Assembly: GCA_003242605.1 (NCBI GenBank)
Contig: QGUZ01000096.1
Location: 1-16,529 of the forward strand
Length of the DNA: 16,529 nucleotides
Direction: 5' to 3'
Source: Actinomycetota bacterium
GTDB taxonomy: Bacteria > Actinomycetota > Actinomycetes > Streptosporangiales > Streptosporangiaceae
Shown in pieces: positions 14,695 through 16,529 of this stretch (its first letter is position 1; each line of letters begins with the position of its first letter). Both the position numbers and the translations under genes were made by a program. The notes beneath the pieces were generated by a model that worked only from the letters and a program-made list of their open reading frames with translations, was not told where the DNA came from and did not search any database.

Positions 14695-14802
14695 GGTCCG
14701 CGGACGGCCCGCGACGGCAAGGCCGGTGCCCCTGCGGCGGGAGCGCCGGCCGTACCCGTTCCGGGGCCCGTCGCGCGGGCGCGCACAGCACCGGGCGGCC
14801 AC

Positions 14803-14808
14803 TACCCT
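14803..14808 (+). promoter_or_regulatory. -10 element for leaderless radical SAM gene
   Basis: TACCCT fits TANNNT and ends 7 bases before the GTG at 14816, identical in spacing to the DedA and Nudix 2 elements. No Shine-Dalgarno precedes either the GTG at 14816 or the ATG at 14822. A -35 box is not evident. Confidence 0.45.
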
Positions 14809-14815
14809 TCCGTGT

Positions 14816-16111
14816 GTGGCAATGGACGTGACGGTGGTGGTCCGCTACCGCAAGGCCGTGACGTACGGCGTGCACGCGCTGCTCGCCGCGATGGACACCG
14901 CCGGGCTGGACTGCGAGACGCTCCTCGGTGAGACGGTCGAGCAGACCGCGGCGCACATCGCGTCGGCCAAGGCCGACCGGGTGCTCGTGCTGTGGTCGTT
15001 CTACTCGCCCGACGCGGAGAAGATGGCCGAGGAGCTCGCCGCGGTCCGCGCGCTCGCCGACGGCGACCACGTGCTGCACATCGCCGGGGGCGTGCACGCG
15101 ACCGCCGAGCCGCAGCACGTCCTCGACCTCGGCTGGGACCTCGCCGCGATCGGCGAGGGCGAGTCCACGATCATCTCGCTCGTCACCGCGCTGCGCGAGG
15201 ACACCCCGCTGACCGAGGTCCGCGGGCTGGCGCTGCGCGACACCGACGGCGTCGCCCTGCGCACCCCGCCCGCCCCGCAGCCGCCGCTCGACACGTTTCC
15301 GTCGTTCCCCAACCGGCGCCGCCACTTCGGCCCCATCGAGATCACGCGCGGCTGCCGGTATACGTGTCGTTTTTGTCAGACCCCGTTCATGTTCGGCGGG
15401 AAGTTCCGCCACCGTTCGCCCGCGAGCGTGCGCGAGCACGTGCGCTGGATGGCCGAGCACGGGCTGCGGGACGTCCGCTTCATCACGCCCACCTGTCTGT
15501 CGTACGGCTCGCAGGGCCCCGACCCGAACCTCGACGCGGTCGAGGAGCTGCTCGCCACCGTGCGCGAGGAGCTGCCGCCGAACGGCCGCATCTTCTTCGG
15601 CAGCTTCCCGTCCGAGATCCGCCCCGAGCACGTCACCCCCGAGGCGATGCGCCTGCTCAAGCGCTACGTCGCCAACGACAACGTGATCATCGGGGCGCAG
15701 TCCGGCTCCGACCGCCTGCTCACCGCCGCGGGCCGCGGCCACGGCACCCAGCCGGTGCGCGACGCCGTCCGCGTCGCCATCGAGTACGGCTTCCGCGTCA
15801 ACGTCGACTTCATCTTCGGCATGCCCGGCGAGACCGAGGAGGACCTCCAGGCCTCGCTCCGCTTCGCCGCCGAACTCGCCGACCTCGGCGCCCGCATCCA
15901 CACCCACACGTTCATGCCGCTCCCCGGCACCCCCTGGCGGGACGCCCAGCCCGCCTTCATCCCCCTGCACGCCATGCGCGAACTCGACCGCCTCGCCCAG
16001 CGTGGCTCCGCCTACGGCCACTGGCGCCGCCAGGCCGACCACGCCGCCCGCCTCGCCGAAACCGCCAAGGCCTACCCCCGGCGTACTCCGCGGCGCCGTA
16101 CCGGCCGATAG
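14816..16111 (+). CDS. radical SAM protein with cobalamin-binding-type N-terminal domain (MJ_1487/TIGR04013-like)
   Basis: A protein of 431 residues. The N-terminal 150 or so residues look like a B12-binding-type Rossmann domain (RVLVLWSFYS, HIAGGVHATAEP, AAIGEGESTI) without the classic DxHxxG cobalamin ligand motif, so cobalamin binding is uncertain. The radical SAM domain follows, with the cluster motif CRYTCRFC (C180, C184, C187) that binds a [4Fe-4S] cluster to cleave S-adenosylmethionine. Later NVDFIFGMPGETEED (329-343) is typical of the same class. The reaction and substrate are unknown. GTG at 14816 is chosen from the -10 spacing; ATG at 14822 is the alternative. Four A/T-ending codons crowd the cluster motif, unlike the rest of the gene. 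The C-terminus is basic. Confidence 0.9.
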   Translation: MAMDVTVVVRYRKAVTYGVHALLAAMDTAGLDCETLLGETVEQTAAHIASAKADRVLVLWSFYSPDAEKMAEELAAVRALADGDHVLHIAGGVHATAEPQHVLDLGWDLAAIGEGESTIISLVTALREDTPLTEVRGLALRDTDGVALRTPPAPQPPLDTFPSFPNRRRHFGPIEITRGCRYTCRFCQTPFMFGGKFRHRSPASVREHVRWMAEHGLRDVRFITPTCLSYGSQGPDPNLDAVEELLATVREELPPNGRIFFGSFPSEIRPEHVTPEAMRLLKRYVANDNVIIGAQSGSDRLLTAAGRGHGTQPVRDAVRVAIEYGFRVNVDFIFGMPGETEEDLQASLRFAAELADLGARIHTHTFMPLPGTPWRDAQPAFIPLHAMRELDRLAQRGSAYGHWRRQADHAARLAETAKAYPRRTPRRRTGR

Positions 16112-16292
16112 GGAAGCGCCGCGATCACGCCAGGGTGCGCCGAGCCTGCCGCGGTCGCCGGCCGCCCGGACCCCGGCGGGCATGCCCGATCACCGTTTGC
16201 GTGCCGGGCCTTGGGTCACCTCACCGGCGTCTGGTTCCTGCCGTCGGGGATTCACCGGCAAGACCATGGAAACCGAGCGACGGCGGCATCGC

Positions 16293-16312
16293 TCACCTCG
16301 CGCGCGAGGTGA
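16293..16312. repeat. perfect 20-base palindrome
   Basis: TCACCTCGCGCGCGAGGTGA is identical to its reverse complement over all 20 bases. This is the longest perfect palindrome I found in the window. It lies 181 bases after the radical SAM stop. It may be a dyad operator for a dimeric repressor (TetR- or MarR-like size) or form a hairpin. Confidence 0.6.
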
Positions 16313-16477
16313 ATGCGGCGGTGGAGAACGCGCCTGAGGCTCTGCAGATCCTCGCCTCCTACGAGGAACCGCAGACACGGTCCCTTCGCTCCCGGGTGGC
16401 GGGACCGGCCGGGGGAGCTCGTGCCGTGGCTTAGGACGCACCTGGGGACAGGGTGGGCTCACGGCCGTACCCAGGGG

Positions 16478-16529
16478 TCAGGTGGACGCGCCGAGGCGGG
16501 TCGGGGGGTGGTCGTGGGCCGCGTCCACC
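16478..16529 (-). other. possible gene end or start at the right edge; long inverted repeat
   Basis: GGTGGACGCG (16481-16490) and CGCGTCCACC (16520-16529) form a perfect ten-base inverted repeat. Read on the minus strand, a frame with only G/C third positions ends at a TGA (16480-16478) with VDAAHDHPPTRLGAST. Read on the plus strand, a GTG at 16482 behind AGGGG could start a gene (VDAPRRVGGWSWAAST). Because the DNA is palindromic, both look coding and the window ends before either can be tested. Confidence 0.25.

Larger units (their letters stand above)
16112..16529. other. 418-base right-end region without a confident gene
   Basis: Compared with the genes around it, this stretch has mixed codon-position composition. 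One frame (GTG at 16201 to TAG at 16434) ends with a plausible helical stretch, HLAREVNAAVENAPEAL, but its first half is proline- and arginine-rich and no family is recognised; it may be a small unknown protein or a gene remnant. The region also holds a perfect 20-base palindrome (16293-16312) and a long-range inverted repeat at the edge. No terminator close behind the radical SAM stop is obvious. Confidence 0.5.

Overview
The window is very GC-rich. Its third codon positions are almost all G or C, GTG starts are frequent, and the gene set is typical of Actinobacteria (NarL-type two-component pairs, a DUF5709-like acidic protein, a cysteine-free HesB-like protein, a GrpB/UPF0157 protein and an MJ_1487-type radical SAM protein). 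A member of the Streptosporangiales or a related order is plausible, but the genus cannot be fixed from the sequence alone. The contents look chromosomal. I see no transposase, integrase, phage gene, CRISPR array, tRNA or rRNA.

Layout from left to right. (1) A gene runs off the left edge on the minus strand (1-44), with an AT-rich palindrome and a possible promoter behind it. (2) A minus-strand Nudix hydrolase follows (193-636). (3) A tight plus-strand operon occupies 920-4532: ABC ATPase, ABC-2 permease, histidine kinase and NarL-type response regulator. This resembles drug- or peptide-efflux modules governed by their own two-component system. (4) A second Nudix hydrolase (4564-5028) and a large GH3 beta-glucosidase/beta-xylosidase (5109-7478) lie on the minus strand, separated by a strong hairpin. 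(5) About 1.1 kb holds no convincing gene (7479-8568). It contains an AT-rich island and, near its right end, a cluster of inverted repeats in front of a DedA-family membrane protein (8569-9273). (6) A second histidine kinase/response regulator pair (9375-11218) is followed by an aldehyde dehydrogenase of the succinate-semialdehyde type (11277-12749). (7) On the minus strand are a GrpB/UPF0157 gene that appears to carry two compensating frameshifts (12840-13418) and a HesB/IscA-like protein without cysteines (13575-13859). (8) On the plus strand are a DUF5709-like acidic protein (14150-14677) and a cobalamin-binding-type radical SAM protein (14816-16111). (9) The last 418 bases have no confident gene but include a perfect 20-base palindrome.

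Working together. The clearest functional unit is the ABC/two-component operon, where the kinase and regulator probably sense an envelope stress or antibiotic and induce the transporter encoded upstream of them in the same operon. The second two-component pair sits between DedA and the aldehyde dehydrogenase and could control either, but that is inference. GH3 appears to be a cytoplasmic glycosidase acting on imported oligosaccharides. It has no adjacent sugar transporter.

A recurring feature is leaderless-type promoter architecture. At least three genes (minus-strand Nudix 2, DedA, radical SAM) have a TANNNT hexamer exactly 7 bases before the start codon and no convincing Shine-Dalgarno sequence. 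The ABC ATPase has a GANNNT hexamer 6 bases before its start. Nothing in the window is clearly an undescribed system. The best leads are the DedA upstream repeat cluster, the 20-base palindrome near the right edge, the uncharacterised radical SAM protein, and the GrpB double frameshift.
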